Assembly (NCBI RefSeq): GCF_910589235.1
Contig: NC_060955.1
Coordinates: 12,730,837 to 12,794,836 of the forward strand
Source: Vespa crabro
Taxonomy: Eukaryota > Arthropoda > Insecta > Hymenoptera > Vespidae
Length of the DNA stretch: 64,000 nt
Direction of reading: 5' to 3'
How positions within the stretch are numbered: position 1 is the first letter of the stretch; the number at the start of each line of letters is the position of its first letter. Both the position numbers and the translations under genes were made by a program. Shown in pieces: positions 11,652 to 26,199 of the stretch. The notes below the pieces were generated by a model, which searched no databases, had not been told where the DNA came from, and worked only from the letters and a program-made list of their open reading frames with translations.

Positions 11652-13681
11652 CGAAATACGAAATTTGAAATCTCAATCAATATCAATGCTTTTATATTCT
11701 GTCGACGCAGAATACACAATGGAACAAGAACATAAGTTTGTCACTATGTGTAAATACGAGTTTCAACATGAATATTGTAGAAAAATGAGATCGACACATG
11801 CGAATTTCGTTAATTGCAGAGATTTAATCGTGAAAGCATTGAACTAACACGTACCACAGCTTGAGAATTGTTTCCAATCGATTCGGACAATGTATTTCTG
11901 AAGATCAAACATCTATTTTATCTTGGAATCGACGTTTTAACCTTGTTTCTTATCGTATATACGTTTTTTCGTTCATAATGGCGTACCATCGAAATACGAA
12001 ATAATGAAATCTCATTCAAATTCAATTAGTTTATATACTGTCGACGCAGAATAAAGATTAGAACAAGAATATATCTTCCTGACTGTGTGTAAATAGAAGT
12101 TTTAACATGAAAATTTTAGAAAAATGAGATCGACAAATGCGAATTTTGTTAAATGCTGAGATAAATTCGTGAACACATTGAAATTACTCGTACCACAGCT
12201 TCAGAAATGTTTCCAATCTATTCGGACATTGTATTTCTGAAGATCGAACATTTATTTTATCTTGGAATCGACGTTATAACCTTGTTTCATATTTTATATA
12301 CGATTATTAGCTCATAAAGAAGTATCATCGAAATACGAAATTTGAAATCTCAATCAATATCAATGCTTTTATATTCTATCGACGCAGAATATACAAAGGA
12401 ACAAGAACATAAGTTTGTCACTATGTGTAAATACGAGTTTCAACATGAATATTGTCGAAAAATGAGATCGACACATGCGAATTTCGTTAATTGCAGAGCT
12501 TCAATCATGAAAACATTGAACTTACTCGTACCACAGCTTGAGAAATGTTTCCAACCGATTCGGACATTGTATTTCTGAAGATCATACATCCATTTTATCT
12601 TGGAATCGACGTTATAACCTTGTTTCATATGTTATATATGATAATTAGCTCATAAAGAAGTATCATCGAAATACGAAATTTCAAATCTCAATCAATATCA
12701 ATGCTTTTATATTCTATCGACGCAGAATATACAATGGAACAAGAACATAAGTTTGTCACTATGTGTAAATACGAGTTTTAACATGAATATTGTCGAAAAT
12801 TGAGATCGACACATGCGAATTTCTTTAATTGCAGAGATGTAATCGTGAAATCATTGAACTTATTCGTACCACAGCTTGAGAAATGTTTCCAATCTATTCG
12901 GACATTGTATTTCTGAAGATCAAACATCCATTTTATCTTGGAATCGACGTTATAACCTTGTTTCATATTTTATATACGATTATTAGCTCATAAAGAATTA
13001 TCATCGAAATACGAAATTTGAAATCTCAATCAATATCAATGCTATTATATTCTATCGACGCAGAATATACAATGGAACAAGATCATAAGTTTGTCACTAT
13101 GTGTAAATACGAGATTCAACATGAATATTGTAGAAAAATGAGATCGACACATGCGAATTTCGTTAATTGCTGAGATTTAATCGTGAAAGCATTGAACTAA
13201 CTCGTACCACAGCTTGAGAATTGTTTCCAATCGATTCGGACATTGTATTTCTGAAGATCAAACATCTATTTGATATTGGAATCGACGTTTTGACCTTGTT
13301 TCTTATCGTATATACGTTTTTTCGTTCATAATGGCGTACCATCGAAATACGAAATAATGAAATCTCATTCAAATTCAATTAGTTTATATTCTGTCGACGC
13401 AGAATAAAGATTACAACAAGAATATATCTTCCTGACTGTGTGTAAATAGAAGTTTTAACATGAAAATTGTCGAAAAATGAGATCGACAAATGCGAATTTT
13501 GTTAAATGCTGAGATAAAATCGTGAACACATTGAAATTACTCGTACCACAGCTTCAGAAATGTTTCCAATCTATTCGGACATTGTATTTCTGAAGATCAA
13601 ACATTTATTTTATCTTGGAATCGACGTTATAACCTTGTTTCATATGTTATATACGATTATTAGCTCATAAAGAAGTATCAT
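11652..13681 (+). repeat. HOR hexamer A-B-C-D-E-F with rare B and C variants (2030 bp)
   Basis: Monomers start at 11652, 11990, 12329, 12667, 13005 and 13343. B carries AAAATTTTAGAAAAATG and C ends with ATATGATAATTAGCTC. These two rare variants occur together again only in the units at 30260 and 45823, so the three probably share a source copy. Confidence 0.94.
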
Positions 13682-15035
13682 CGAAATACGAAATTTGAAA
13701 TCTCAATCAATATCAATGCTTTTATATTCTGTCGACGCAGAATACACAATGGAACAAGAACATAAGTTTGTCACTATGTGTAAATACGAGTTTCAACATG
13801 AATATTGTAGAAAAATGAGATCGACACATGCGAATTTCGTTAATTGCAGAGATTTAATCGTGAAAGCATTGAACTAACACGTACCACAGCTTGAGAATTG
13901 TTTCCAATCGATTCGGACAATGTATTTCTGAAGATCAAACATCTATTTTATCTTGGAATCGACGTTTTAACCTTGTTTCTTATCGTATATACGTTTTTTC
14001 GTTCATAATGGCGTACCATCGAAATACGAAATAATGAAATCTCATTCAAATTCAATTAGTTTATATACTGTCGACGCAGAATAAAGATTAGAACAAGAAT
14101 ATATCTTCCTGACTGTGTGTAAATAGAAGTTTTAACATGAAAATTTTCGAAAAATGAGATCGACAAATGCGAATTTTGTTAAATGCTGAGATAAATTCGT
14201 GAACACATTGAAATTACTCGTACCACAGCTTCAGAAATGTTTCCAATCTATTCGGACATTGTATTTCTGAAGATCGAACATTTATTTTATCTTGGAATCG
14301 ACGTTATAACCTTGTTTCATATTTTATATACGATTATTAGCTCATAAAGAAGTATCATCGAAATACGAAATTTGAAATCTCAATCAATATCAATGCTTTT
14401 ATATTCTATCGACGCAGAATATACAATGGAACAAGAACATAAGTTTGTCACTATGTGTAAATACGAGTTTTAACATGAATATTGTCGAAAATTGAGATCG
14501 ACACATGCGAATTTCTTTAATTGCAGAGATTTAATCGTGAAAGCATTGAACTAACTCGTACCACAGCTTGAGAATTGTTTCCAATCGATTCGGACATTGT
14601 ATTTCTGAAGATCAAACATCTATTTGATATTGGAATCGACGTTTTGACCTTGTTTCTTATCGTATATACGTTTTTTCGTTCATAATGGCGTACCATCAAA
14701 ATACGAAATAATGAAATCTCATTCAAATTCAATTAGTTTATATTCTGTCGACGCAGAATAAAGATTACAACAAGAATATATCTTCCTGACTGTGTGTAAA
14801 TAGAAGTTTTAACATGAAAATTGTCGCAAAATGAGATCGACAAATGCGAATTTTGTTAAATGCTGAGATAAAATCGTGAACACATTGAAATTACTCGTAC
14901 CACAGCTTCAGAAATGTTTCCAATCTATTCGGACATTGTATTTCTGAAGATCAAACATTTATTTTATCTTGGAATCGACGTTATAACCTTGTTTCATATG
15001 TTATATACGATTATTAGCTCATAAAGAAGTATCAT
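13682..15035 (+). repeat. Derived tetramer A - B - D/E - F (1354 bp)
   Basis: Monomers start at 13682, 14020, 14359 and 14697. The third is a D/E hybrid: D-like through TTCTTTAATTGCAGAGAT, then E-like TTAATCGTGAAAGC. C and one monomer's worth of D/E are lost. The F monomer has a damaged start box (CAAAATACG) and GTCGCAAAATG. Confidence 0.92.
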
Positions 15036-17403
15036 CGAAATACGAAATTTGAAATCTCAATCAATATCAATGCTTTTATATTCTGTCGACGCAGAATACA
15101 CAATGGAACAAGAACATAAGTTTGTCACTATGTGTAAATACGAGTTTCAACATGAATATTGTAGAAAAATGAGATCGACACATGCGAATTTCGTTAATTG
15201 CAGAGATTTAATCGTGAAAGCATTGAACTAACACGTACCACAGCTTGAGAATTGTTTCCAATCGATTCGGACAATGTATTTCTGAAGATCAAACATCTAT
15301 TTTATCTTGGAATCGACGTTTTAACCTTGTTTCTTATCGTATATACGTTTTTTCGTTCATAATGGCGTACCATCGAAATACGAAATAATGAAATCTCATT
15401 CAAATTCAATTAGTTTATATACTGTCGACGCAGAATAAAGATTAGAACAAGAATATATCTTCCTGACTGTGTGTAAATAGAAGTTTTAACATGAAAATTT
15501 TCGAAAAATGAGATCGACAAATGCGAATTTTGTTAAATGCTGAGATAAATTCGTGAACACATTGAAATTACTCGTACCACAGCTTCAGAAATGTTTCCAA
15601 TCTATTCGGACATTGTATTTCTGAAGATCGAACATTTATTTTATCTTGGAATCGACGTTATAACCTTGTTTCATATTTTATATACGATTATTAGCTCATA
15701 AAGAAGTATCATCGAAATACGAAATTTGAAATCTCAATCAATATCAATGCTTTTATATTCTATCGACGCAGAATATTTAAAGGAACATGAACATAAGTTT
15801 GTCACTATGTGTAAATACGAGTTTCAACATGAATATTGTAGAAAAATGAGATCGACACATGCGAATTTCGTTAATTGCAGAGCTTCAATCATGAAAACAT
15901 TGAACTTACTCGTACCACAGCTTGAGAAATGTTTCCAACCGATTCGGACATTGTATTTCTGAAGATCGAACATTTATTTTATCTTGGAATCGACGTTATA
16001 ACCTTGTTTCATATTTTATATACGATTATTAGCTCATAAAGAAGTATCATCGAAATACGAAATTTGAAATCTCAATCAATATCAATGCTTTTATATTCTA
16101 TCGACGCAGAATATACAAAGGAACATGAACATAAGTTTGTCACTATGTGTAAATACGAGTTTCAACATGAATATTGTAGAAAAATGAGATCGACACATGC
16201 GAATTTCGTTAATTGCAGAGCTTCAATCATGAAAACATTGAACTTACTCGTACCACAGCTTGAGAAATGTTTCCAACCGATTCGGACATTGTATTTCTGA
16301 AGATCATACATCCATTTTATCTTGGAATCGACGTTATAACCTTGTTTCATATTTTATATACGATTATTAGCTCATAAAGAAGTATCATCGAAATACGAAA
16401 TTTCAAATCTCAATCAATATCAATGCTTTTATATTCTATCGACGCAGAATATACAATGGAACAAGAACATAAGTTTGTCACTATGTGTAAATACGAGTTT
16501 TAACATGAATATTGTCGAAAATTGAGATCGACACATGCGAATTTCTTTAATTGCAGAGATGTAATCGTGAAATCATTGAACTTATTCGTACCACAGCTTG
16601 AGAAATGTTTCCAATCTATTCGGACATTGTATTTCTGAAGATCAAACATCCATTTTATCTTGGAATCGACGTTATAACCTTGTTTCATATTTTATATACG
16701 ATTATTAGCTCATAAAGAATTATCATCGAAATACGAAATTTGAAATCTCAATCAATATCAATGCTATTATATTCTATCGACGCAGAATATACAATGGAAC
16801 AAGATCATAAGTTTGTCACTATGTGTAAATACGAGATTCAACATGAATATTGTAGAAAAATGAGATCGACACATGCGAATTTCGTTAATTGTTGAGATTT
16901 AATCGTGAAAGCATTGAACTAACTCGTACCACAGCTTGAGAATTGTTTCCAATCGATTCGGACATTGTATTTCTGAAGATCAAACATCTATTTGATATTG
17001 GAATCGACGTTTTGACCTTGTTTCTTATCGTATATACGTTTTTTCGTTCATAATGGCGTACCATCGAAATACGAAATAATGAAATCTCATTCAAATTCAA
17101 TTAGTTTATATTCTGTCGACGCAGAATAAAGATTACAACAAGAATATATCTTCCTGACTGTGTGTAAATAGAAGTTTTAACATGAAAATTTTCGAAAAAT
17201 GAGATCGACAAATGCGAATTTTGTTAAATGCTGAGATAAAATCGTGAACACATTGAAATTACTCGTACCACAGCTTCAGAAATGTTTCCAATCTATTCGG
17301 ACATTGTATTTCTGAAGATCAAACATTTATTTTATCTTGGAATCGACGTTATAACCTTGTTTCATATGTTATATACGATTATTAGCTCATAAAGAAGTAT
17401 CAT
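15036..17403 (+). repeat. Heptamer A-B-C-C-D-E-F (2368 bp)
   Basis: Monomers start at 15036, 15374, 15713, 16051, 16389, 16727 and 17065. It is a hexamer with C duplicated in tandem. Both C copies share GGAACATGAACAT (usual form GGAACAAGAACAT); the first also has AATATTTAAAGG. The E monomer carries TTGTTGAGATT, shared with units at 18757 and 40410. Confidence 0.93.
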
Positions 17404-18756
17404 CGAAATACGAAATTTGAAATCTCAATCAATATCAATGCTTTTATATTCTGTCGACGCAGTATACACAATGGAACAAGAACATAAGTTTGTCACTATG
17501 TGTAAATACGAGTTTCAACATGAATATTGTAGAAAAATGAGATCGACACATGCGAATTTCGTTAATTGCAGAGCTTCAATCATGAAAACATTGAACTTAC
17601 TCGTACCACAGCTTGAGAAATGTTTCCAACCGATTCGGACATTGTATTTCTGAAGATCATACATCCATTTTATCTTGGAATCGACGTTATAACCTTGTTT
17701 CATATGTTATATATGATTATTAGCTCATAAAGAAGTATCATCGAAATACGAAATTTCAAATCTCAATCAATATCAATGCTTTTATATTCTATCGACGCAG
17801 AATATACAATGGAACAAGAACATAAGTTTGTCACTATGTGTAAATACGAGTTTTAACATGAATATTGTCGAAAATTGAGATCGACACATGCGAATTTCTT
17901 TAATTGCAGAGATGTAATCGTGAAATCATTGAACTTATTCGTACCACAGCTTGAGAAATGTTTCCAATCTATTCGGACATTGTATTTCTGAAGATCAAAC
18001 ATCCATTTTATCTTGGAATCGACGTTATAACCTTGTTTCATATTTTATATACGATTATTAGCTCATAAAGAATTATCATCGAAATACGAAATTTGAAATC
18101 TCAATCAATATCAATGCTATTATATTCTATCGACGCAAAATATACAATGGAACAAGATCATAAGTTTGTCACTATGTGTAAATACGAGATTCAACATGAA
18201 TATTGTAGAAAAATGAGATCGACACATGCGAATTTCGTTAATTGCTGAGATTTAATCGTGAAAGCATTGAACTAACTCGTACCACAGCTTGAGAATTGTT
18301 TCCAATCGATTCGGACATTGTATTTCTGAAGATCAAACATCTATTTGATATTGGAATCGACGTTTTGACCTTGTTTCTTATCGTATATACGTTTTTTCGT
18401 TCATAATGGCGTACCATCGAAATACGAAATAATGAAATCTCATTCAAATTCAATTAGTTTATATTCTGTCGACGCAGAATAAAGATTACAACAAGAATAT
18501 ATCTTCCTGACTGTGTGTAAATAGAAGTTTTAACATGAAAATTGTCGAAAAATGAGATCGACAAATGCGAATTTTGTTAAATGCTGAGATAAAATCGTGA
18601 ACACATTGAAATTACTCGTACCACAGCTTCAGAAATGTTTCCAATCTATTCGGACATTGTATTTCTGAAGATCAAACATTTATTTTATCTTGGAATCGAC
18701 GTTATAACCTTGTTTCATATGTTATATACGATTATTAGCTCATAAAGAAGTATCAT
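17404..18756 (+). repeat. Tetramer C'-D-E-F (1353 bp)
   Basis: Monomers start at 17404, 17742, 18080 and 18418. The A-B-C part of a hexamer is replaced by the single A/C hybrid C'. The E monomer has a private CGACGCAAAATATAC change. Confidence 0.93.
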
Positions 18757-20786
18757 CGAAATACGAAATTTGAAATCTCAATCAATATCAATGCTTTTAT
18801 ATTCTGTCGACGCAGAATACACAATGGAACAAGAACATAAGTTTGTCACTATGTGTAAATACGAGTTTCAACATGAATATTGTAGAAAAATGAGATCGAC
18901 ACATGCGAATTTCGTTAATTGCAGAGATTTAATCGTGAAAGCATTGAACTAACACGTACCACAGCTTGAGAATTGTTTCCAATCGATTCGGACAATGTAT
19001 TTCTGAAGATCAAACATCTATTTTATCTTGGAATCGACGTTTTAACCTTGTTTCTTATCGTATATACGTTTTTTCGTTCATAATGGCGTACAATCGAAAT
19101 ACGAAATAATGAAATCTCATTCAAATTCAATTAGTTTATATACTGTCGACGCAGAATAAAGATTAGAACAAGAATATATCTTCCTGACTGTGTGTAAATA
19201 GAAGTTTTAACATGAAAATTTTCGAAAAATGAGATCGACAAATGCGAATTTTGTTAAATGCTGAGATAAAATCGTGAACACATTGAAATTACTCGTACCA
19301 CAGCTTCAGAAATGTTTCCAATCAATTCGGACATTGTATTTCTTAAGAACAAACATTTATTTTATCTTGGAATCGAAGTTATAACCTTGTTTCATATTTT
19401 ATATACGATTATTAGCTCATAAAGAAGTATCATCGAAATACGAAATTTGAAATCTCAATCAATATCAATGCTTTTATATTCTATCGACGCAGAATATACA
19501 AAGGAACATGAACATAAGTTTGTCACTATGTGTAAATACGAGTTTCAACATGAATATTGTAGAAAAATGAGATCGACACATGCGAATTTCGTTAATTGCA
19601 GAGCTTCAATCATGAAAACATTGAACTTACTCGTACCACAGCTTGAGAAATGTTTCCAACCGATTCGGACATTGTATTTCTGAAGATCATACATCCATTT
19701 TATCTTGGAATCGACGTTATAACCTTGTTTCATATTTTATATACGATTATTAGCTCATAAAGAAGTATCATCGAAATACGAAATTTCAAATCTCAATCAA
19801 TATCAATGCTTTTATATTCTATCGACGCAGAATATACAATGGAACAAGAACATAAGTTTGTCACTATGTGTAAATACGAGTTTTAACATGAATATTGTCG
19901 AAAATTGAGATCGACACATGCGAATTTCTTTAATTGCAGAGATGTAATCGTGAAATCATTGAACTTATTCGTACCACAGCTTGAGAAATGTTTCCAATCT
20001 ATTCGGACATTGTATTTCTGAAGATCAAACATCCATTTTATCTTGGAATCGACGTTATAACCTTGTTTCATATTTTATATACGATTATTAGCTCATAAAG
20101 AATTATCATCGAAATACGAAATTTGAAATCTCAATCAATATCAATGCTATTATATTCTATCGACGCAGAATATACAATGGAACAAGATCATAAGTTTGTC
20201 ACTATGTGTAAATACGAGATTCAACATGAATATTGTAGAAAAATGAGATCGACACATGCGAATTTCGTTAATTGTTGAGATTTAATCGTGAAAGCATTGA
20301 ACTAACTCGTACCACAGCTTGAGAATTGTTTCCAATCGATTCGGACATTGTATTTCTGAAGATCAAACATCTATTTGATATTGGAATCGACGTTTTGACC
20401 TTGTTTCTTATCGTATATACGTTTTTTCGTTCATAATGGCGTACCATCGAAATACGAAATAATGAAATCTCATTCAAATTCAATTAGTTTATATTCTGTC
20501 GACGCAGAATAAAGATTACAACAAGAATATATCTTCCTGACTGTGTGTAAATAGAAGTTTTAACATGAAAATTTTCGAAAAATGAGATCGACAAATGCGA
20601 ATTTTGTTAAATGCTGAGATAAAATCGTGAACACATTGAAATTACTCGTACCACAGCTTCAGAAATGTTTCCAATCTATTCGGACATTGTATTTCTGAAG
20701 ATCAAACATTTATTTTATCTTGGAATCGACGTTATAACCTTGTTTCATATGTTATATACGATTATTAGCTCATAAAGAAGTATCAT
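18757..20786 (+). repeat. HOR hexamer A-B-C-D-E-F (2030 bp), start of duplicated segment 1
   Basis: Monomers start at 18757, 19095, 19434, 19772, 20110 and 20448. B is the TTTCTTAAGAACAAAC sub-variant, C has GGAACATGAACAT, and E has TTGTTGAGATT. With the following C' tetramer it forms a 3383-bp pair matched at 40410-43792. Confidence 0.93.
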
Positions 20787-22139
20787 CGAAATACGAAATT
20801 TGAAATCTCAATCAATATCAATGCTTTTATATTCTGTCGACGCAGTATACACAATGGAACAAGAACATAAGTTTGTCACTATGTGTAAATACGAGTTTCA
20901 ACATGAATATTGTAGAAAAATGAGATCGACACATGCGAATTTCGTTAATTGCAGAGCTTCAATCATGAAAACATTGAACTTACTCGTACCACAGCTTGAG
21001 AAATGTTTCCAACCGATTCGGACATTGTATTTCTGAAGATCATACATCCATTTTATCTTGGAATCGACGTTATAACCTTGTTTCATATGTTATATATGAT
21101 TATTAGCTCTTAAAGAAGTATCATCGAAATACGAAATTTCAAATCTCAATCAATATCAATGCTTTTATATTCTATCGACGCAGAATATACAATGGAACAA
21201 GAACATAAGTTTGTCACTATGTGTAAATACGAGTTTTAACATGAATATTGTCGAAAATTGAGATCGACACATGCGAATTTCTTTAATTGCAGAGATGTAA
21301 TCGTGAAATCATTGAACTTATTCGTACCACAGCTTGAGAAATGTTTCCAATCTATTCGGACATTGTATTTCTGAAGATCAAACATCCATTTTATCTTGGA
21401 ATCGACGTTATAACCTTGTTTCATATTTTATATACGATTATTAGCTCATAAAGAATTATCATCGAAATACGAAATTTGAAATCTCAATCAATATCAATGC
21501 TATTATATTCTATCGACGCAGAATATACAATGGAACAAGATCATAAGTTTGTCACTATGTGTAAATACGAGATTCAACATGAATATTGTAGAAAAATGAG
21601 ATCGACACATGCGAATTTCGTTAATTGCTGAGATTTAATCGTGAAAGCATTGAACTAACTCGTACCACAGCTTGAGAATTGTTTCCAATCGATTCGGACA
21701 TTGTATTTCTGAAGATCAAACATCTATTTGATATTGGAATCGACGTTTTGACCTTGTTTCTTATCGTATATACGTTTTTTCGTTCATAATGGCGTACCAT
21801 CGAAATACGAAATAATGAAATCTCATTCAAATTCAATTAGTTTATATTCTGTCGACGCAGAATAAAGATTACAACAAGAATATATCTTCCTGACTGTGTG
21901 TAAATAGAAGTTTTAACATGAAAATTGTCGAAAAATGAGATCGACAAATGCGAATTTTGTTAAATGCTGAGATAAAATCGTGAACACATTGAAATTACTC
22001 GTACCACAGCTTCAGAAATGTTTCCAATCTATTCGGACATTGTATTTCTGAAGATCAAACATTTATTTTATCTTGGAATCGACGTTATAACCTTGTTTCA
22101 TATGTTATATACGATTATTAGCTCATAAAGAAGTATCAT
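20787..22139 (+). repeat. Tetramer C'-D-E-F (1353 bp), second copy
   Basis: Monomers start at 20787, 21125, 21463 and 21801. It repeats the unit at 17404 at a distance of 3383 bp. The C' monomer has AGCTCTTAAAG at 21105-21115, a private change. Confidence 0.93.
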
Positions 22140-24169
22140 CGAAATACGAAATTTGAAATCTCAATCAATATCAATGCTTTTATATTCTGTCGACGCAGAA
22201 TACACAATGGAACAAGAACATAAGTTTGTCACTATGTGTAAATACGAGTTTCAACATGAATATTGTAGAAAAATGAGATCGACACATGCGAATTTCGTTA
22301 ATTGCAGAGATTTAATCGTGAAAGCATTGAACTAACACGTACCACAGCTTGAGAATTGTTTCCAATCGATTCGGACAATGTATTTCTGAAGATCAAACAT
22401 CTATTTTATCTTGGAATCGACGTTTTAACCTTGTTTCTTATCGTATATACGTTTTTTCGTTCATAATGGCGTACCATCGAAATACGAAATAATGAAATCT
22501 CATTCAAATTCAATTAGTTTATATACTGTCGACGCAGAATAAAGATTAGAACAAGAATATATCTTCCTGACTGTGTGTAAATAGAAGTTTTAACATGAAA
22601 ATTTTCGAAAAATGAGATCGACAAATGCGAATTTTGTTAAATGCTGAGATAAAATCGTGAACACATTGAAATTACTCGTACCACAGCTTCAGAAATGTTT
22701 CCAATCAATTCGGACATTGTATTTCTTAAGAACAAACATTTATTTTATCTTGGAATCGAAGTTATAACCTTGTTTCATATTTTATATACGATTATTAGCT
22801 CATAAAGAAGTATCATCGAAATACGAAATTTGAAATCTCAATCAATATCAATGCTTTTATATTCTATCGACGCAGAATATACAAAGGAACAAGAACATAA
22901 GTTTGTCACTATGTGTAAATACGAGTTTCAACATGAATATTGTAGAAAAATGAGATCGACACATGCGAATTTCGTTAATTGCAGAGCTTCAATCATGAAA
23001 ACATTGAACTTACTCGTACCACAGCTTGAGAAATGTTTTCAACCGATTCGGACATTGTATTTCTGAAGATCATACATCCATTTTATCTTGGAATCGACGT
23101 TATAACCTTGTTTCATATGTTATATATGATTATTAGCTCATAAAGAAGTATCATCGAAATACGAAATTTCAAATCTCAATCAATATCAATGCTTTTATAT
23201 TCTATCGACGCAGAATATACAATGGAACAAGAACATAAGTTTGTCACTATGTGTAAATACGAGTTTTAACATGAATATTGTCGAAAATTGAGATCGACAC
23301 ATGCGAATTTCTTTAATTGCAGAGATGTAATCGTGAAATCATTGAACTTATTCGTACCACAGCTTGAGAAATGTTTCCAATCTATTCGGACATTGTATTT
23401 CTGAAGATCAAACATCCATTTTATCTTGGAATCGACGTTATAACCTTGTTTCATATTTTATATACGATTATTAGCTCATAAAGAATTATCATCGAAATAC
23501 GAAATTTGAAATCTCAATCAATATCAATGCTATTATATTCTATCGACGCAGAATATACAATGGAACAAGATCATAAGTTTGTCACTATGTGTAAATACGA
23601 GATTCAACATGAATATTGTAGAAAAATGAGATCGACACATGCGAATTTCGTTAATTGCTGAGATTTAATCGTGAAAGCATTGAACTAACTCGTACCACAG
23701 CTTGAGAATTGTTTCCAATCGATTCGGACATTGTATTTCTGAAGATCAAACATCTATTTGATATTGGAATCGACGTTTTGACCTTGTTTCTTATCGTATA
23801 TACGTTTTTTCGTTCATAATGGCGTACCATCGAAATACGAAATAATGAAATCTCATTCAAATTCAATTAGTTTATATTCTGTCGACGCAGAATAAAGATT
23901 ACAACAAGAATATATCTTCCTGACTGTGTGTAAATAGAAGTTTTAACATGAAAATTGTCGAAAAATGAGATCGACAAATGCGAATTTTGTTAAATGCTGA
24001 GATAAAATCGTGAACACATTGAAATTACTCGTACCACAGCTTCAGAAATGTTTCCAATCTATTCGGACATTGTATTTCTGAAGATCAAACATTTATTTTA
24101 TCTTGGAATCGACGTTATAACCTTGTTTCATATGTTATATACGATTATTAGCTCATAAAGAAGTATCAT
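22140..24169 (+). repeat. HOR hexamer A-B-C-D-E-F (2030 bp), run of four, copy a
   Basis: Monomers start at 22140, 22478, 22817, 23155, 23493 and 23831. B is the TTTCTTAAGAACAAAC form and C carries TGTTTTCAACCG, which marks this run and the unit at 43793. Confidence 0.94.
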
Positions 24170-26199
24170 CGAAATACGAAATTTGAAATCTCAATCAATA
24201 TCAATGCTTTTATATTCTGTCGACGCAGAATACACAATGGAACAAGAACATAAGTTTGTCACTATGTGTAAATACGAGTTTCAACATGAATATTGTAGAA
24301 AAATGAGATCGACACATGCGAATTTCGTTAATTGCAGAGATTTAATCGTGAAAGCATTGAACTAACACGTACCACAGCTTGAGAATTGTTTCCAATCGAT
24401 TCGGACAATGTATTTCTGAAGATCAAACATCTATTTTATCTTGGAATCGACGTTTTAACCTTGTTTCTTATCGTATATACGTTTTTTCGTTCATAATGGC
24501 GTACCATCGAAATACGAAATAATGAAATCTCATTCAAATTCAATTAGTTTATATACTGTCGACGCAGAATAAAGATTAGAACAAGAATATATCTTCCTGA
24601 CTGTGTGTAAATAGAAGTTTTAACATGAAAATTTTCGAAAAATGAGATCGACAAATGCGAATTTTGTTAAATGCTGAGATAAAATCGTGAACACATTGAA
24701 ATTACTCGTACCACAGCTTCAGAAATGTTTCCAATCAATTCGGACATTGTATTTCTTAAGAACAAACATTTATTTTATCTTGGAATCGAAGTTATAACCT
24801 TGTTTCATATTTTATATACGATTATTAGCTCATAAAGAAGTATCATCGAAATACGAAATTTGAAATCTCAATCAATATCAATGCTTTTATATTCTATCGA
24901 CGCAGAATATACAAAGGAACAAGAACATAAGTTTGTCACTATGTGTAAATACGAGTTTCAACATGAATATTGTAGAAAAATGAGATCGACACATGCGAAT
25001 TTCGTTAATTGCAGAGCTTCAATCATGAAAACATTGAACTTACTCGTACCACAGCTTGAGAAATGTTTTCAACCGATTCGGACATTGTATTTCTGAAGAT
25101 CATACATCCATTTTATCTTGGAATCGACGTTATAACCTTGTTTCATATGTTATATATGATTATTAGCTCATAAAGAAGTATCATCGAAATACGAAATTTC
25201 AAATCTCAATCAATATCAATGCTTTTATATTCTATCGACGCAGAATATACAATGGAACAAGAACATAAGTTTGTCACTATGTGTAAATACGAGTTTTAAC
25301 ATGAATATTGTCGAAAATTGAGATCGACACATGCGAATTTCTTTAATTGCAGAGATGTAATCGTGAAATCATTGAACTTATTCGTACCACAGCTTGAGAA
25401 ATGTTTCCAATCTATTCGGACATTGTATTTCTGAAGATCAAACATCCATTTTATCTTGGAATCGACGTTATAACCTTGTTTCATATTTTATATACGATTA
25501 TTAGCTCATAAAGAATTATCATCGAAATACGAAATTTGAAATCTCAATCAATATCAATGCTATTATATTCTATCGACGCAGAATATACAATGGAACAAGA
25601 TCATAAGTTTGTCACTATGTGTAAATACGAGATTCAACATGAATATTGTAGAAAAATGAGATCGACACATGCGAATTTCGTTAATTGCTGAGATTTAATC
25701 GTGAAAGCATTGAACTAACTCGTACCACAGCTTGAGAATTGTTTCCAATCGATTCGGACATTGTATTTCTGAAGATCAAACATCTATTTGATATTGGAAT
25801 CGACGTTTTGACCTTGTTTCTTATCGTATATACGTTTTTTCGTTCATAATGGCGTACCATCGAAATACGAAATAATGAAATCTCATTCAAATTCAATTAG
25901 TTTATATTCTGTCGACGCAGAATAAAGATTACAACAAGAATATATCTTCCTGACTGTGTGTAAATAGAAGTTTTAACATGAAAATTGTCGAAAAATGAGA
26001 TCGACAAATGCGAATTTTGTTAAATGCTGAGATAAAATCGTGAACACATTGAAATTACTCGTACCACAGCTTCAGAAATGTTTCCAATCTATTCGGACAT
26101 TGTATTTCTGAAGATCAAACATTTATTTTATCTTGGAATCGACGTTATAACCTTGTTTCATATGTTATATACGATTATTAGCTCATAAAGAAGTATCAT
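24170..26199 (+). repeat. HOR hexamer, run of four, copy b (2030 bp)
   Basis: Monomers start at 24170, 24508, 24847, 25185, 25523 and 25861. By eye I see almost no difference from copy a, the closest match between neighbouring units in the window. Confidence 0.94.
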
